NCBI RefSeq assembly: GCF_010894435.1
Contig: NZ_JAAIXZ010000032.1
Coordinates: 1-64,000, forward strand
Length of the DNA stretch: 64,000 nucleotides
Origin: Pyxidicoccus trucidator
GTDB lineage: Bacteria; Myxococcota; Myxococcia; Myxococcales; Myxococcaceae
Reading direction: 5' to 3'
Shown in pieces: positions 43,227 through 52,097 of this stretch (positions are counted from its first letter, which is position 1; every line of letters starts with the position of its first letter). The notes under the pieces are model-generated. The model saw only the letters and a list, made by a program, of their open reading frames with translations, had not been told where the DNA came from and searched no databases. Both the position numbers and the translations under genes were made by a program.

Positions 43227-44522
43227 TTGAGCTCGAAGAAGCCCGGCCGCAATGACCCGTGCCCCTGTGGGAGCGGCCTGAAATACAAGGCCTGCCACGC
43301 CGCCGAGGACCGGGCGAAGGCCGCGCCGCCGCCCCCCGCCGCACACCCCCTCGCCGAGGACCTCAAGGCCGCCATGGAGGTGCTCGGGGACTCCGACACC
43401 TCCCGCCTGTCCGGCTGCCTCGTGCGCCTGGGCGCGCTGCTCGCCGAGTGGGGCCCCGCTCCCGGCCTGCGCTTCGACGCCAAGGCCTTCGCCGACCACG
43501 TCGGCCCCGAGTTGGCCCTGCTGTCCGAGAAGGAAGGCCAGGACGCCGCCAGCGCCCGACGCGAGCTGCTCGTGGGCACCGTGCGCAAGCTCGGGACTCC
43601 CGCGTTCCTGGAGCAGCTCGGCACCGCCCTCATTGCCCGCGCCTCCGAGCCCGGTCGCTCCGCCAGCGACAGGCAGGCACTGTGCGTCGGCGTCCTGTTC
43701 GCCTCCGCGTCCAAGCGGCTCGGCCGCGCCCGCCCGGAGGACATCCCCGTGCTCGACGTCGTCTTCGACGTCCAGTTCCGCGAGTGGAGCGCCAAGCACG
43801 CCGAGCTGGTGAAGAAGTACGAGGCTCTCGCCGGCGGCTTCGCAGAGGAGACCCTCCCTCCCGAGGCTCGCGAGGCCCTTCAGCAGGCTCGCGACGGCGA
43901 TGTGGACGCGCTGCTGCGGTACGTGCAGTCGGACCCCGGCATCGCCGAGCGCATCGCCCGCGAGGCCAAGGAGCGCGCCGCCCGCGTCGAGGCCCGCTTG
44001 CGAGAGCCCTCGTCGCCTCCCGTCTTCGCCCCGGAGGAGGAGCTGTGGCTCACCTGTGTCCTCTGGGAGCCGATGCAGGCGCTGAAGTCCCTCCCGCAGG
44101 ACGCGGGGCCGGAGACACGGCGCGAAGCGGTGACCACGCTGATGCGCGCGGTGAAGGGTGCCCTCGACCCGGACTTCCTCTCGGGCCTGCTGGGACGCCT
44201 GCGCGAGAAGGCCAAGGAGGCTTCCGCCGATGAGGCCGCTCGCGCCGCCTTCATGGATACCGCCATCGCCTTCGAGGCCGAGCCTGCTCGCATGACGCTC
44301 GCCGCGCTGCTCACCTCACGGCAGGAGGCCGTGGGCCGCTCGGCCGAGGAGATGGTCATGCTCGCCGACCTCAAGGCCCTCACCACCTGGACTCCGGAGA
44401 GCTTCGAGCCCTACCGCGAGCTGCTCAACAGCATGGGCATGCCCGCTGCCGCCGCTCGCATCCAGCGCTGCCAGGAGTGGCTGCGCGAGCACCCCGTGAC
44501 GCTGCGGACCGAGACCGTCTGA
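43227..44522 (+). CDS. SEC-C zinc-binding motif protein
   Basis: 431 residues starting at a TTG (43227) with GAGGAA just upstream; this puts the SEC-C motif at the very N-terminus (PGRNDPCPCGSGLKYKACH), a C-x-C-x8-C-H zinc site also found at the end of SecA. The remainder is helical and Ala/Glu/Arg-rich without recognised domains (EALQQARDGDVDALLRYVQS, ARMTLAALLTSRQEAVGRSA). Stand-alone SEC-C proteins are poorly understood. There is no operon partner; the gene stands alone between an oxidoreductase and the acyl-CoA ligase. Confidence 0.8.
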   Translation: MSSKKPGRNDPCPCGSGLKYKACHAAEDRAKAAPPPPAAHPLAEDLKAAMEVLGDSDTSRLSGCLVRLGALLAEWGPAPGLRFDAKAFADHVGPELALLSEKEGQDAASARRELLVGTVRKLGTPAFLEQLGTALIARASEPGRSASDRQALCVGVLFASASKRLGRARPEDIPVLDVVFDVQFREWSAKHAELVKKYEALAGGFAEETLPPEAREALQQARDGDVDALLRYVQSDPGIAERIAREAKERAARVEARLREPSSPPVFAPEEELWLTCVLWEPMQALKSLPQDAGPETRREAVTTLMRAVKGALDPDFLSGLLGRLREKAKEASADEAARAAFMDTAIAFEAEPARMTLAALLTSRQEAVGRSAEEMVMLADLKALTTWTPESFEPYRELLNSMGMPAAAARIQRCQEWLREHPVTLRTETV

Positions 44523-44524
44523 AG

Positions 44525-44674
44525 TCAGAGGCGGCGGAGCGCGGCGTCCGCCCGCCTCACGTGGTCCACGTCGAGCGTGTGCTTGCGTGAGTCCGCGGCG
44601 TCGTAGACCACCGTGACGTCCGTGCCCACCTGGAGCTCGTCCAGCGGGCCTCCCGCGAAGAGGGTGGGCACGCG
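44525..44674 (-). pseudogene. Possible 3' gene remnant
   Basis: The last 49 codons of a minus-strand frame look protein-like (LQVGTDVTVVYDAADSRKHT, then LDVDHVRRADAALRRL), recalling the C-terminal VGxxVxVxYDPxD blocks of small DUF3592-type domains. Upstream the frame becomes antisense to the acyl-CoA ligase and loses coding character; an ATG at 44743 has no ribosome binding site. It is most simply the stump of a gene replaced by its neighbour. Confidence 0.3.
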
Positions 44675-44765
44675 CGGTAGGGCACGGAGCGAGCCCCTGG
44701 CAGTCCGCCTCCCGGGGACGCGCCGACGCGCCGGGGTGTGCATTGTGACGAAGGGGGAAGCCATC

Positions 44766-46559
44766 ATGAAGGAGACGACGGGGACGGGAGACGCGGTGCT
44801 CGCGGAGGATGCCCACCTGCTGCGGCCACTCCTGGACCATGCCCGGCTCACTCCGGAGCGAGCACTCCTGGCCTCCCGGTCCGGTGCGCGGTTCGTGACG
44901 CATACCGCCCGCGAGGTGGAGCAGACCGTGCGCCGGCTCGCCCGCGGGCTGCTGGCGATTGGCGTCGAGCCGGGCCAGCGCGTGGCGCTGATGTCGCGCA
45001 CCCGCCTGGAGTGGGCACTGCTCGACTTCGCCATCCTGATGGCTGGAGGCGTCACCGTCCCCATCTACGACACCTCCTCCGCCGACCAGGTGGAATGGAT
45101 TGTCCAAGACAGTGAAGCGGAGGTCGCCTTCTTCGAGCACCACAAGATGCACGCCGTCTTCCAGTCCGTGGCGGAGCGGCTGCCCCGGTGCCGCCAGACG
45201 TTCGTCATCGACGAGGGGGCGTTCGAGCACCTGATGCGCCTCGGGGAGGGCGTGGACGCCGGGCGCGTGGAGGAGCGGCTGGCGGGCCTGCGAGCCAGCT
45301 CACTCGCCACCATCATCTACACCTCGGGGACGACGGGCCGCCCCAAGGGCTGCATGCTGAGCCATGGCAACCTGCGCGCCAACGTGCGGCAGGTCCTCCA
45401 GCTGGGTCAGGGCATGCTTCGCCCGGAGGACCGCACGCTGCTGTTCCTCCCGCTGGCCCATTCCCTGGCGAAAATCCTCTTCCTGCTGTCCCTGGAACTC
45501 GGGGCGGAGGTGGCCTTCTCCAGCGGCATCTCCCAGCTGAACGAGGAGCTGCTGCTGGTGCGCCCCGACTGGATGGTGGCGGTGCCACGCGTCTTCGAGA
45601 AGATCTTCCACGGGGCACAGCGCCGCGCCTGGAGCGCGGGCAAGGAGAAGGCGTTCTCCCTGGCGGAGGAGGTGGCCATCCGGACCTCGCGCGAGCGCGC
45701 CGGGGGGCACCTCGCGCTGCGCACGCGGGTGCTGCACGCGGTCCTGGACCGGCTCGTCTACCGGCGGCTGCGCGCGGCGTTCGGCGGGCGGCTGCGCTTC
45801 GCCGTGTCCGGGGGAGGTCCGCTGAGTGAGCGGCTGACGCGCTTCTTCGATGGCGTGGGCGTGGAGGTGCTCGAGGGCTACGGCCTCACGGAGTCGAGCC
45901 CGGTGCTGACCCTCAACGTCCACAGCGCATGGAAGCCCGGCTCGGTGGGACGGCCCCTGCCTGGCACCACCCTGCGCATCGCGGACGACGGCGAAGTCCT
46001 GGCGCGCGGGCCCCAGGTGTTCGAGGGCTACTGGCACAATGAGGCCGCCACGCGTGACACCCTCACCCCGGACGGGTGGCTGCGCACGGGGGACCTCGGC
46101 TCGCTGGACGAGGACGGCTACCTGCGCATCACCGGGCGCAAGAAGGAGCTGCTCGTCACGGCGGGAGGCAAGAACGTGGCCCCGGCGCCCCTGGAAGAGC
46201 GCCTCCGGGCCCACCCGCTGGTGAGCCAGGCCGTCGTCGTCGGCGACGGCCTGCCCTTCGTGGCCGCCCTGGTGACGCTGGACGCAGAGCGCCTCCGCGA
46301 CTGGGCGGGCGAGCATGGCAGGAGCGGGCAAACCGTGGAGCAGCTCGTGGGCACGCCGGAGCTGCGTGCGGAGCTCCAGCACGCCATCGAGGATGCGAAC
46401 CGGCCCGTGTCGCGCGCCGAGGCCATCCGCGAGTTCGCCATCCTGCCGAACGACTTCACCGTGGAGAGCGACGAGCTGACACCCTCGCTGAAGGTGAAGC
46501 GCGGGCTCGTCACCCAGCGCTACGCGTCCGTCATCTCGGCGATGTACGCGCAGCCGTGA
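44766..46559 (+). CDS. Long-chain fatty-acid-CoA ligase (AMP-binding)
   Basis: 597 residues from ATG 44766 with GGGGGAAG upstream. It is an adenylate-forming acyl-CoA synthetase of the FadD15-like long-chain type: P-loop IIYTSGTTGRPKGCMLSHGN, FLPLAHSLAKILFLLSLELG, GYGLTESSPVLTLN, DGWLRTGDLGSLDEDGYL, TGRKKELLVTAGGKNVAP and a C-terminal Lys in PSLKVKRG. It activates fatty acids with ATP and CoA. It stands alone on the chromosome here, convergent with the DUF1111 gene. Confidence 0.92.
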   Translation: MKETTGTGDAVLAEDAHLLRPLLDHARLTPERALLASRSGARFVTHTAREVEQTVRRLARGLLAIGVEPGQRVALMSRTRLEWALLDFAILMAGGVTVPIYDTSSADQVEWIVQDSEAEVAFFEHHKMHAVFQSVAERLPRCRQTFVIDEGAFEHLMRLGEGVDAGRVEERLAGLRASSLATIIYTSGTTGRPKGCMLSHGNLRANVRQVLQLGQGMLRPEDRTLLFLPLAHSLAKILFLLSLELGAEVAFSSGISQLNEELLLVRPDWMVAVPRVFEKIFHGAQRRAWSAGKEKAFSLAEEVAIRTSRERAGGHLALRTRVLHAVLDRLVYRRLRAAFGGRLRFAVSGGGPLSERLTRFFDGVGVEVLEGYGLTESSPVLTLNVHSAWKPGSVGRPLPGTTLRIADDGEVLARGPQVFEGYWHNEAATRDTLTPDGWLRTGDLGSLDEDGYLRITGRKKELLVTAGGKNVAPAPLEERLRAHPLVSQAVVVGDGLPFVAALVTLDAERLRDWAGEHGRSGQTVEQLVGTPELRAELQHAIEDANRPVSRAEAIREFAILPNDFTVESDELTPSLKVKRGLVTQRYASVISAMYAQP

Positions 46560-46581
46560 GGGCCCTCGAGCTCCGCCCTCG

Positions 46582-47985
46582 TCAGAGTGAGCGCAGGAAC
46601 GCGACGAGTGCTTCCCGCTCGGACTTGTCGAGCGCCTTGAAGCGCTCGCGCGAAGCGGCGGCCTCGCCGCCGTGCCAGAGGATGGCCTCCTCGAAGCCTC
46701 GCGCGCGGCCGTCATGGAGCAGGCGGACCTGCTTGCTGACCACCTCCAGCAACCCCAGGCCCCACAGCGGAGGCGTCCTCCACTCGGAGCCGCTCGCCTC
46801 CGAGTCCGGGCGGCTGTCGGCCAGCTCCGGCCCCAGGTCATGTAGCAGCAGGTCCGTGTAGGGGCGGACCGTCTGATTCCCCAGCTCCGGGACGTCGGTG
46901 ACGTCTCCCGTCTTGAAGCTGGCGTGGTGGCAGGTGGCGCAGCCCGCCTGCTGGAAGAGCGCTTCCCCCTTCACCACCGCGGGCTCCGCCACACCTCTGC
47001 GCGCCGGGACGGCGAGGAGCCGGAGGTACAGCGTCGTCCTCTCGAGCTCGTGCTCGGACACCGCGGGCGATTGCGCGGGCGCCTGGGCCAGACAGGACGC
47101 CTGCTTCGCCGTGCAGTTGCTGCCAGGCTTCAGCGGCGACGTCAGCCCGAGGTCCTCGGAGAAGGCGCTCGCCACCTGCTGCTCCAGCGAGGGTTGATTG
47201 GCCTTCCAGCCGAAGCGGCCCAGCTCGGCCTTTCCCGTGCGCGCGCTGATGACCCGGTTCGGTCGGCCGGAGACGCCGTCGCCGTCGCGGTCCTCGGCAT
47301 CCGCCAGGGCGAGGATGGCCTCCTCGGGTATGGCCTCGAGCAGGCCGAGCCCGAAGACCTGGGCGGGGATGCGGGGAGACATCATGGCGTTCGGCAACAG
47401 CCGGCCGTAGCCCAGCCGGGTGATGCGATAGCGGGGCTTGCGCAGGGTGTACGGCGTCCCATCGGCGTAGCGGCCCTTCAGCTCCGTATAGGAGACCTGG
47501 ACCGCGCCCTCGGCCGGGACTCCCGGGACGCCCCGGTCATTGAGCTGACCGCCATACACGGGCTCGGGGTGCCCCGCGGGCGCGTCCGGCGACGGTACGC
47601 TCAGCCGGACGAGCAGCGGCGCCTCCGTGCCCACGTCCGGAGCAGGCCGGCCGCGGCCGTCCTTGAAGTGGCAGGAGCCGCACCCCGTGGCGTTCGTCAG
47701 CGCTCCCACCCGGCCCTCCCCATGAGCCGCCCAGTCCCTCGTGAACAGCTGCTTGCCGTCGCGCATCTGGTACCAGCGCGCGGGATCCAGATTCCCCAGC
47801 GCGCGGCCAAAGGCGTTGTGGGAGGTGTCGAACACCGTCGTGCTTCCGCCGGAGAGCGCCGTGTCCTCCGCGCGCCCGGGGGCCTCCGTCGAGCGCGAGT
47901 CCGGCACCGGCGCTTCCTGCCGGGGAGCCCCCGCGGTGAGCAGCAGGGCCGATAGACACCAGATTGCCTTCATGGGGGCTCGCAT
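46582..47985 (-). CDS. Di-heme oxidoreductase-like protein (DUF1111)
   Basis: 467 residues with a signal peptide (MKAIWCLSALLLTAGA) and two heme-c sites, GCGSCHFKDGRGRPAP and GCATCHHASFKTGD. Other family blocks: TTVFDTSHNAFGRALGNLD, VQVSYTELKGRYADG, DGDGVSGRPNRV, GRFGWKANQPSLEQQVA, WRTPPLWGLGLLE and LLHDGRARGFEEAILWHGGE. DUF1111 proteins are periplasmic relatives of di-heme peroxidases with unknown substrates. ATG 47985 and 47973 are both possible starts. It is not linked to the ACIII operon. Confidence 0.88.
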   Translation of the reverse strand: MRAPMKAIWCLSALLLTAGAPRQEAPVPDSRSTEAPGRAEDTALSGGSTTVFDTSHNAFGRALGNLDPARWYQMRDGKQLFTRDWAAHGEGRVGALTNATGCGSCHFKDGRGRPAPDVGTEAPLLVRLSVPSPDAPAGHPEPVYGGQLNDRGVPGVPAEGAVQVSYTELKGRYADGTPYTLRKPRYRITRLGYGRLLPNAMMSPRIPAQVFGLGLLEAIPEEAILALADAEDRDGDGVSGRPNRVISARTGKAELGRFGWKANQPSLEQQVASAFSEDLGLTSPLKPGSNCTAKQASCLAQAPAQSPAVSEHELERTTLYLRLLAVPARRGVAEPAVVKGEALFQQAGCATCHHASFKTGDVTDVPELGNQTVRPYTDLLLHDLGPELADSRPDSEASGSEWRTPPLWGLGLLEVVSKQVRLLHDGRARGFEEAILWHGGEAAASRERFKALDKSEREALVAFLRSL

Positions 47986-48062
47986 CGGAGGGATTGGCTC
48001 GAACCGGTGTCAACGGCCAGGGAGGGAGCGACCTGCTCCCTCCCCGGACCGCTACAGCATGA

Positions 48063-48884
48063 CTACTTGCCAGCCGGCGTGACGGACTCGGCGGTGATGA
48101 CCGTCGAGCGCGCCGTGGTCTGCAGGTCGATACGGTTGAAGCTCAGGTACGGGTAGTTGGACGGGCCCGAGACCTCCTCGTGCAGGACGATCCGGTCGGC
48201 GCGGACAATCTGGCCGTTCGGCAGTCGCACCGCCGGCTCGGCGACGGCGAGCGTCCAGAAGCAGGCGCTGTTGGCCGCCGCGTTGCCGAAGCCCACGTAG
48301 GGGCGGCACGGGGTGCTGCAGTAATTGCAGTTGGAGTAGCCGTTCGCGTAGCAGCTGCTGAGACACGCGTCGTACGTCTGCGTGCGGGGACGGCAGCTCG
48401 GCGTCCAGTTCCCACCGGGAATCATCATGCCCACCGCGCCCTGCTCGCCGCTCCGGACGCCGCCGACGGCGGCCTGGAGCCGGCCGTTGTAGTACGCGAT
48501 GACGGAGTAGGTGGTGTTCTCGCCCGAGCCGGTGAAGGTCGCGGAGTAGGTGGTCCGGTCCGCCTGCGAGTCCACGGTGGTGGTGCTGACGGGCTCGCCC
48601 TCAGCCACGGCGGTGAACAGGTTGCGCTGGGCGCCGTCGGAGACAATCTCCGCCGTCCAGGCCGCGGCCGACGGCAGGTGGATGGCAACGCCATCCTTGC
48701 CGGTGGCCTGGGGAACGTCGATGCGAACGCCCTTCTCCGTGGCGCTCACCTTGGCCGCGCCAATGCCGCAGTGATTCAGGTCCTGGAACTTCACGCAGTC
48801 CTGCGCCTGGGCCTGGCTGATCGGGACGAGAAGGGCGAGCAGTGCGGCGCTGAGCGCGGCGCGGAGATTCAGTGACAGACGCAT
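48063..48884 (-). CDS. Secreted Cys-containing protein of unknown function
   Basis: 273 residues from ATG 48884 with AGGAG upstream. Signal peptide MRLSLNLRAALSAALLALL...ISQAQAQ, then an immunoglobulin-like beta-rich region (SATEKGVRIDVPQATGKDG, NTTYSVIAYYNGRLQAA) and a Cys-rich insert (YDACLSSCYANGYSNCNYCS, TPCRPYVG), ending in beta-rich sequence. It is probably exported without a lipid anchor. No family is recognised. Confidence 0.72.
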   Translation of the reverse strand: MRLSLNLRAALSAALLALLVPISQAQAQDCVKFQDLNHCGIGAAKVSATEKGVRIDVPQATGKDGVAIHLPSAAAWTAEIVSDGAQRNLFTAVAEGEPVSTTTVDSQADRTTYSATFTGSGENTTYSVIAYYNGRLQAAVGGVRSGEQGAVGMMIPGGNWTPSCRPRTQTYDACLSSCYANGYSNCNYCSTPCRPYVGFGNAAANSACFWTLAVAEPAVRLPNGQIVRADRIVLHEEVSGPSNYPYLSFNRIDLQTTARSTVITAESVTPAGK

Positions 48885-49061
48885 GGACGACTCCTGATGT
48901 TCCAAGGGGAATCCCTGGATGCAGGTATTTGCTGCTTCAAGTGTCATGCCATGCGCGCCCACTGGCGGACGGAGCGGCGCGAGTGACGTGAATGGCCACA
49001 GTCTCGCGTGGCTTTGTAACGGGACTGGCTACAGCGGAGGGCAGGGCGCGCAGTGAGCGCG

Positions 49062-49658
49062 TCAGGACTGGGGCTCGGTTGTTTCAGCCAGCAGCACGGA
49101 GGCACGGCGGGCCGCCATGAGTAGCTCGTCGGAGAGGGGCGTCCCCGCCGTCGCCCTCGCGAGGCTCAGCGTTCCGATGCAGAGCGCGTAGGTCGCCAAG
49201 GCTCGCTCCCGTGCGCTCGCTCGGGCGTCTCCGGAGAGGTTCGCGGCGATGCCCTCCACCATCAATTCCACCTGCTGGGAGAGTGTCTCCTTCAGCGCCG
49301 GCTCTCCGCGAACCACGTCCGAGAGCGCCGCCGGCATCACACACGCGGGAACCTCCGCGTCACGGTGCGCCCGGGAGAGGTAGCGCCTCACGATGTGGCT
49401 CAGCCACTCCGCGCCTCGCAGGTCCTCCAGCCCCTGGAACCACTCTTCCCGCCGCCTTCCCATGAGGCGCGTGAGTGTTTCGATGAGCAGCGCCTGCTTC
49501 GAGCCGAAGTGCGCATAGAAGCCGCCCACCGTCAGCCCGGCGGCGCGCATCACGTGCTCCACGCTCGTCCCCGAGAACCCCTGCCGGCGGATGAGCACCC
49601 CCGCCGCCTCCAGGATTCGCTCGTGCGTGGCCTGCTTCTGCTCCGGGGGATGTCCCAT
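49062..49658 (-). CDS. TetR-family regulator divergent from thiolase
   Basis: 198 residues. An N-terminal helix-turn-helix (HERILEAAGVLIRRQGFSG, VEHVMRAAGLTVGGFYAHFG, SKQALLIETLTRLM) is followed by a ligand-binding helical domain of the group with CVMPAALSDV (TetR_C-type for QacR-like or fatty-acid-responsive regulators). GAGGAGA lies before the ATG. It is divergent from a thiolase; the inverted repeat at 49778-49801 between them is the likely operator, so it probably represses the thiolase and perhaps itself, released by an acyl-CoA or hydrophobic ligand. Confidence 0.9.
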   Translation of the reverse strand: MGHPPEQKQATHERILEAAGVLIRRQGFSGTSVEHVMRAAGLTVGGFYAHFGSKQALLIETLTRLMGRRREEWFQGLEDLRGAEWLSHIVRRYLSRAHRDAEVPACVMPAALSDVVRGEPALKETLSQQVELMVEGIAANLSGDARASARERALATYALCIGTLSLARATAGTPLSDELLMAARRASVLLAETTEPQS

Positions 49659-49777
49659 CCGATGTCTCCTCGCTGCTCCACATTATATGCATCCTTCGGT
49701 GTGTGGATGTAGCACCCGGGACGGGACATTGCTGGGAAGCGTGCTGTCCTGGCGCCCGGCAGCTCCTTGGGGTTGAG

Positions 49778-49801
49778 ACCATATTATGGTCACAATATGG
49801 T
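49778..49801. promoter_or_regulatory. Probable TetR operator upstream of the thiolase
   Basis: ACCATATT (49778-49785) and AATATGGT (49794-49801) form a perfect 8-bp inverted repeat with an 8-bp spacer, a typical TetR operator geometry, in an AT-rich island. It lies 53 bp before the thiolase start and 120 bp before the divergent TetR gene. Confidence 0.65.
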
Positions 49802-49854
49802 AAGGTGCGACGGCCGGGGCACGAGGCCTCGCCGCGCGTGGGAGGGGTTTGCCG

Positions 49855-51087
49855 ATGGATGCGTACATTCTGGATGCGGTCCGGACTCCGAGGGCCCGGG
49901 CGAAGCCGGGGAAGGGCGCGCTCAGCGGGCTGCATCCGCAGGAGCTGCTGGCCCAGACGCTGCGACAGCTTCCGGCTCGCACGGCCGTGGACGTGTCGGA
50001 CATCGACGACGTGGTGATTGGCTGCGTGTCCCAGGTGGAGGCCCAGGGCGCCAACATCGCCCGTCAGGCCGTGCTGGCCGCCGGTTGGCCCATCTCCGTG
50101 CCGGCTTTCACTCTCAACCGTTTCTGCGGCTCGGGCCTTCAGGCGCTGTCGCTGGCCGCCATGGGCGTGGCCTCGGGCGCGCAGCGGCTCGTCGTGGCCG
50201 GTGGCGTCGAGCAGATGAGCCGGCTGGGACTCAACGCCGATGGCGGCGGGACGGATGGGGGGAATACCCGGCTTCGGGAGAAGCTGTTCCAGGTGCCCCA
50301 GGGCATCTCCGCCGACCTCATCGCCACCCTGGAGGGGTTCTCTCGCGAGGAGCTGGATGCGTTTGGTCTGCGCTCGCAGCAGCTCGCCGTCCGGGCTCAG
50401 GCGGAGGGGCGATTCGGCCGGAGCCTGTTCCCGGTGAAGGACCCGGACTCCGGTGACGTGCTGCTGGCCGCGGATGACTCTCCTCGCGCGGACACCACTC
50501 GCGAGAAGCTGGCGGCGCTCTCTGCTTCCTTCATGCAGCTGGGGGCGCAGGTGGCGGGGCCCGGCGGGGAGACGCTGGATGCGCTGGCGGTGCGCGCGTG
50601 GCCTCGGGCTCGCGAGGTGCGGCACGTGCACACGGCGGGTACGTCCAGCGGCATCGTGGATGGCGCGGGGGCGATGCTGGTGGCCTCCGGTGAGTATGTG
50701 CGGGCGCATGGGCTGAAGCCTCGCGCTCGGGTGCGGGCCTTCTCCGCCGTGGGGAGTGACCCCGTGCTGATGCTCACCGGGCCGGCTCCCGCCGCGCTCA
50801 AGGCGCTCAAGGCCGCGGGCATGACGGCGCGTGACGTGGACCTGTGGGAAATCAACGAGGCCTTCGCGGCCGTGGTCCTGCAGACGGCGCGGGCGCTGGA
50901 GGTGGACCTGGAGCGCGTCAACGTCAACGGTGGCGCCATTGCCCTGGGACACCCGCTGGGTGCCACCGGGAGCATGCTGGTGGGCACGGCCGTGGATGAG
51001 CTGGAGCGGCGCGGCGGGACGGTGGCAGTGGTGGCGCTGTGCACCAGCGGCGGTCAGGCGGTGGCGGCGGTGCTGGAGCGCGTGTAG
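49855..51087 (+). CDS. Acetyl-CoA acyltransferase (thiolase)
   Basis: 410 residues from ATG 49855 (GGAGGGG 7 nt upstream). All thiolase motifs are intact: nucleophile Cys91 in [33 protein letters not shown], His in [15 protein letters not shown] and the second Cys in [11 protein letters not shown]. It would cleave 3-ketoacyl-CoA in beta-oxidation or condense acetyl-CoA. The 3' 118 bp (50970-51087) are duplicated at 51956-52073 beyond a two-gene cassette, so the original downstream gene was probably the isomerase-like gene at 52098. Likely regulated by the divergent TetR. Confidence 0.93.
   Translation: MDAYILDAVRTPRARAKPGKGALSGLHPQELLAQTLRQLPARTAVDVSDIDDVVIGCVSQVEAQGANIARQAVLAAGWPISVPAFTLNRFCGSGLQALSLAAMGVASGAQRLVVAGGVEQMSRLGLNADGGGTDGGNTRLREKLFQVPQGISADLIATLEGFSREELDAFGLRSQQLAVRAQAEGRFGRSLFPVKDPDSGDVLLAADDSPRADTTREKLAALSASFMQLGAQVAGPGGETLDALAVRAWPRAREVRHVHTAGTSSGIVDGAGAMLVASGEYVRAHGLKPRARVRAFSAVGSDPVLMLTGPAPAALKALKAAGMTARDVDLWEINEAFAAVVLQTARALEVDLERVNVNGGAIALGHPLGATGSMLVGTAVDELERRGGTVAVVALCTSGGQAVAAVLERV
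50970..51087 (+). repeat. 118-bp direct repeat, copy 1 (end of thiolase)
   Basis: This is the last 118 bp of the thiolase, encoding from [11 protein letters not shown] to the stop. It matches 51956-52073 with only four differences. It forms the left border of the DUSAM + lipoprotein cassette. Confidence 0.95.
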
Positions 51088-51090
51088 TCG

Positions 51091-51471
51091 CTACGTCAGG
51101 TCGTCCAGCCGCTCCAGTTGGCCTTCGGCGATGCTCCGGTAATGGGGGACCTTTTCGATGGCGAGCAGGTCTTGCATCTGCTGCCGTGCTCCGTCGAGGT
51201 CCCCCTTTTCTTCACGGGTGTACATCCGGTCCAGGGCTCGTGAGAGCCGGTGAGAGCCCTCGCGGATGCGTGCCGCGATGTCCTGGAGCAGTGCGGTGGT
51301 GAGCTTCGCGCTCGCGAGGGCCGCGTCTACCTCGGCCGAGCTGATGGCTACCGTAGGCGCGGTGCGCCGCAACAGGTCGCACAGCTCGTCGGTGAGGGCC
51401 AGCGGCAGACCCCGCTGAACCTGGTTGTCGAGAGTCCAGATTTGATTCCAGTCCGCGTCGAAGTCCCGCAC
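51091..51471 (-). CDS. DUSAM-domain protein
   Basis: 126 residues from a GTG at 51471 with AGAGGTGAAG upstream. Almost the whole chain matches the DUSAM domain, known from Myxococcus and Stigmatella: DWNQIWTLDNQVQRGLPLAL, DELCDLLRRTAPTVAISSAE, IAARIREGSHRLSRALDRMY and DLDGARQQMQDLLAIEKVPH. It is soluble and cytoplasmic. It starts 4 nt after the stop of the Cys-rich lipoprotein gene, so the two form an operon. The pair sits antisense inside a duplicated thiolase end. Function unknown; immunity towards the lipoprotein is one hypothesis. Confidence 0.88.
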   Translation of the reverse strand: MRDFDADWNQIWTLDNQVQRGLPLALTDELCDLLRRTAPTVAISSAEVDAALASAKLTTALLQDIAARIREGSHRLSRALDRMYTREEKGDLDGARQQMQDLLAIEKVPHYRSIAEGQLERLDDLT

Positions 51472-51475
51472 CGCT

Positions 51476-51904
51476 TCACCTCTTTGCCTTCCCGCGAGGT
51501 TCGCACATAGAGAACGGCCATTGTTGCTGGCCCTCACACCGTCGCAGGCAGGCGTAGCAGGGACCTACCCAGTCCGGCTTCGTCTTGCAGCGTACGAAGT
51601 TGCGGATGCAGTCCTGCTTCCACTCCGGTAGCGGGGCGTTGTTGGCGAAGTCGTCCTCGGAGGGGGCCTCATCCGCCTCATCGGACGGCTGCGCAGCTGC
51701 GAAGGCGGCCTCCATGGCCACCAAGGCGAGCAAGATTTCATCCTGAGATGCGGCACAGCTCTCCGCAGGTGTCAGGGGGAACTTCTTGACGCAACAGGCT
51801 ATCGTTGAGTCTCCGGGACGGCATGCCGCCGAGGCCGCCGTCGCGCAGCCCGACGCAACGAGCCCCCATGGGATGACTGCGGCGAAAAGAAGCATGCGCT
51901 TCAT
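51476..51904 (-). CDS. Cys-rich lipoprotein paired with DUSAM gene
   Basis: 142 residues from ATG 51904; no clear ribosome binding site is seen. Lipobox LVASGC (Cys20), then a CCVKKFPLTPAESCAASQDE block, a helical acidic middle and a C-terminal Cys cluster: CIRNFVRC, GPCYACLRRCEGQQQWPFSMC. The WP..C-ending cluster recurs, as I recall, in other myxobacterial lipoproteins. It is exported to the envelope, while its operon partner DUSAM is cytoplasmic. No enzyme motif is seen. Confidence 0.78.
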   Translation of the reverse strand: MKRMLLFAAVIPWGLVASGCATAASAACRPGDSTIACCVKKFPLTPAESCAASQDEILLALVAMEAAFAAAQPSDEADEAPSEDDFANNAPLPEWKQDCIRNFVRCKTKPDWVGPCYACLRRCEGQQQWPFSMCEPRGKAKR

Positions 51905-51955
51905 GTCGGCGCAACGTATGGAAGCGCCCGTGGCGTAGCCAGGGAGAAATGGCTT

Positions 51956-52073
51956 GAGCCTGCTGGTGGGCACGGCCGTGGATGAGCTGGAGCGGCGCGG
52001 CGGGACGGTGGCCGTGGCGGCGCTGTGCACCAGTGGCGGTCAGGCGGTGGCGGCGGTGCTGGAGCGCGTGTAG
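51956..52073 (+). repeat. 118-bp direct repeat, copy 2 (detached thiolase 3' end)
   Basis: A second copy of the thiolase 3' end, still open and including its stop codon, but without a start or the rest of the gene. Four mismatches in 118 bp relative to 50970-51087. It is followed after 24 bp by the isomerase-like gene. It marks the right border of the cassette at 51088-51955. Confidence 0.95.
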
Positions 52074-52097
52074 ACCTCCGCTCCAGGAGGTCTCTAC

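Noticed and set aside
51956-52073. A second thiolase gene
   Set aside because: Only the 3' 118 bp are present; there is no start codon or upstream thiolase sequence, so it is a duplicated fragment.
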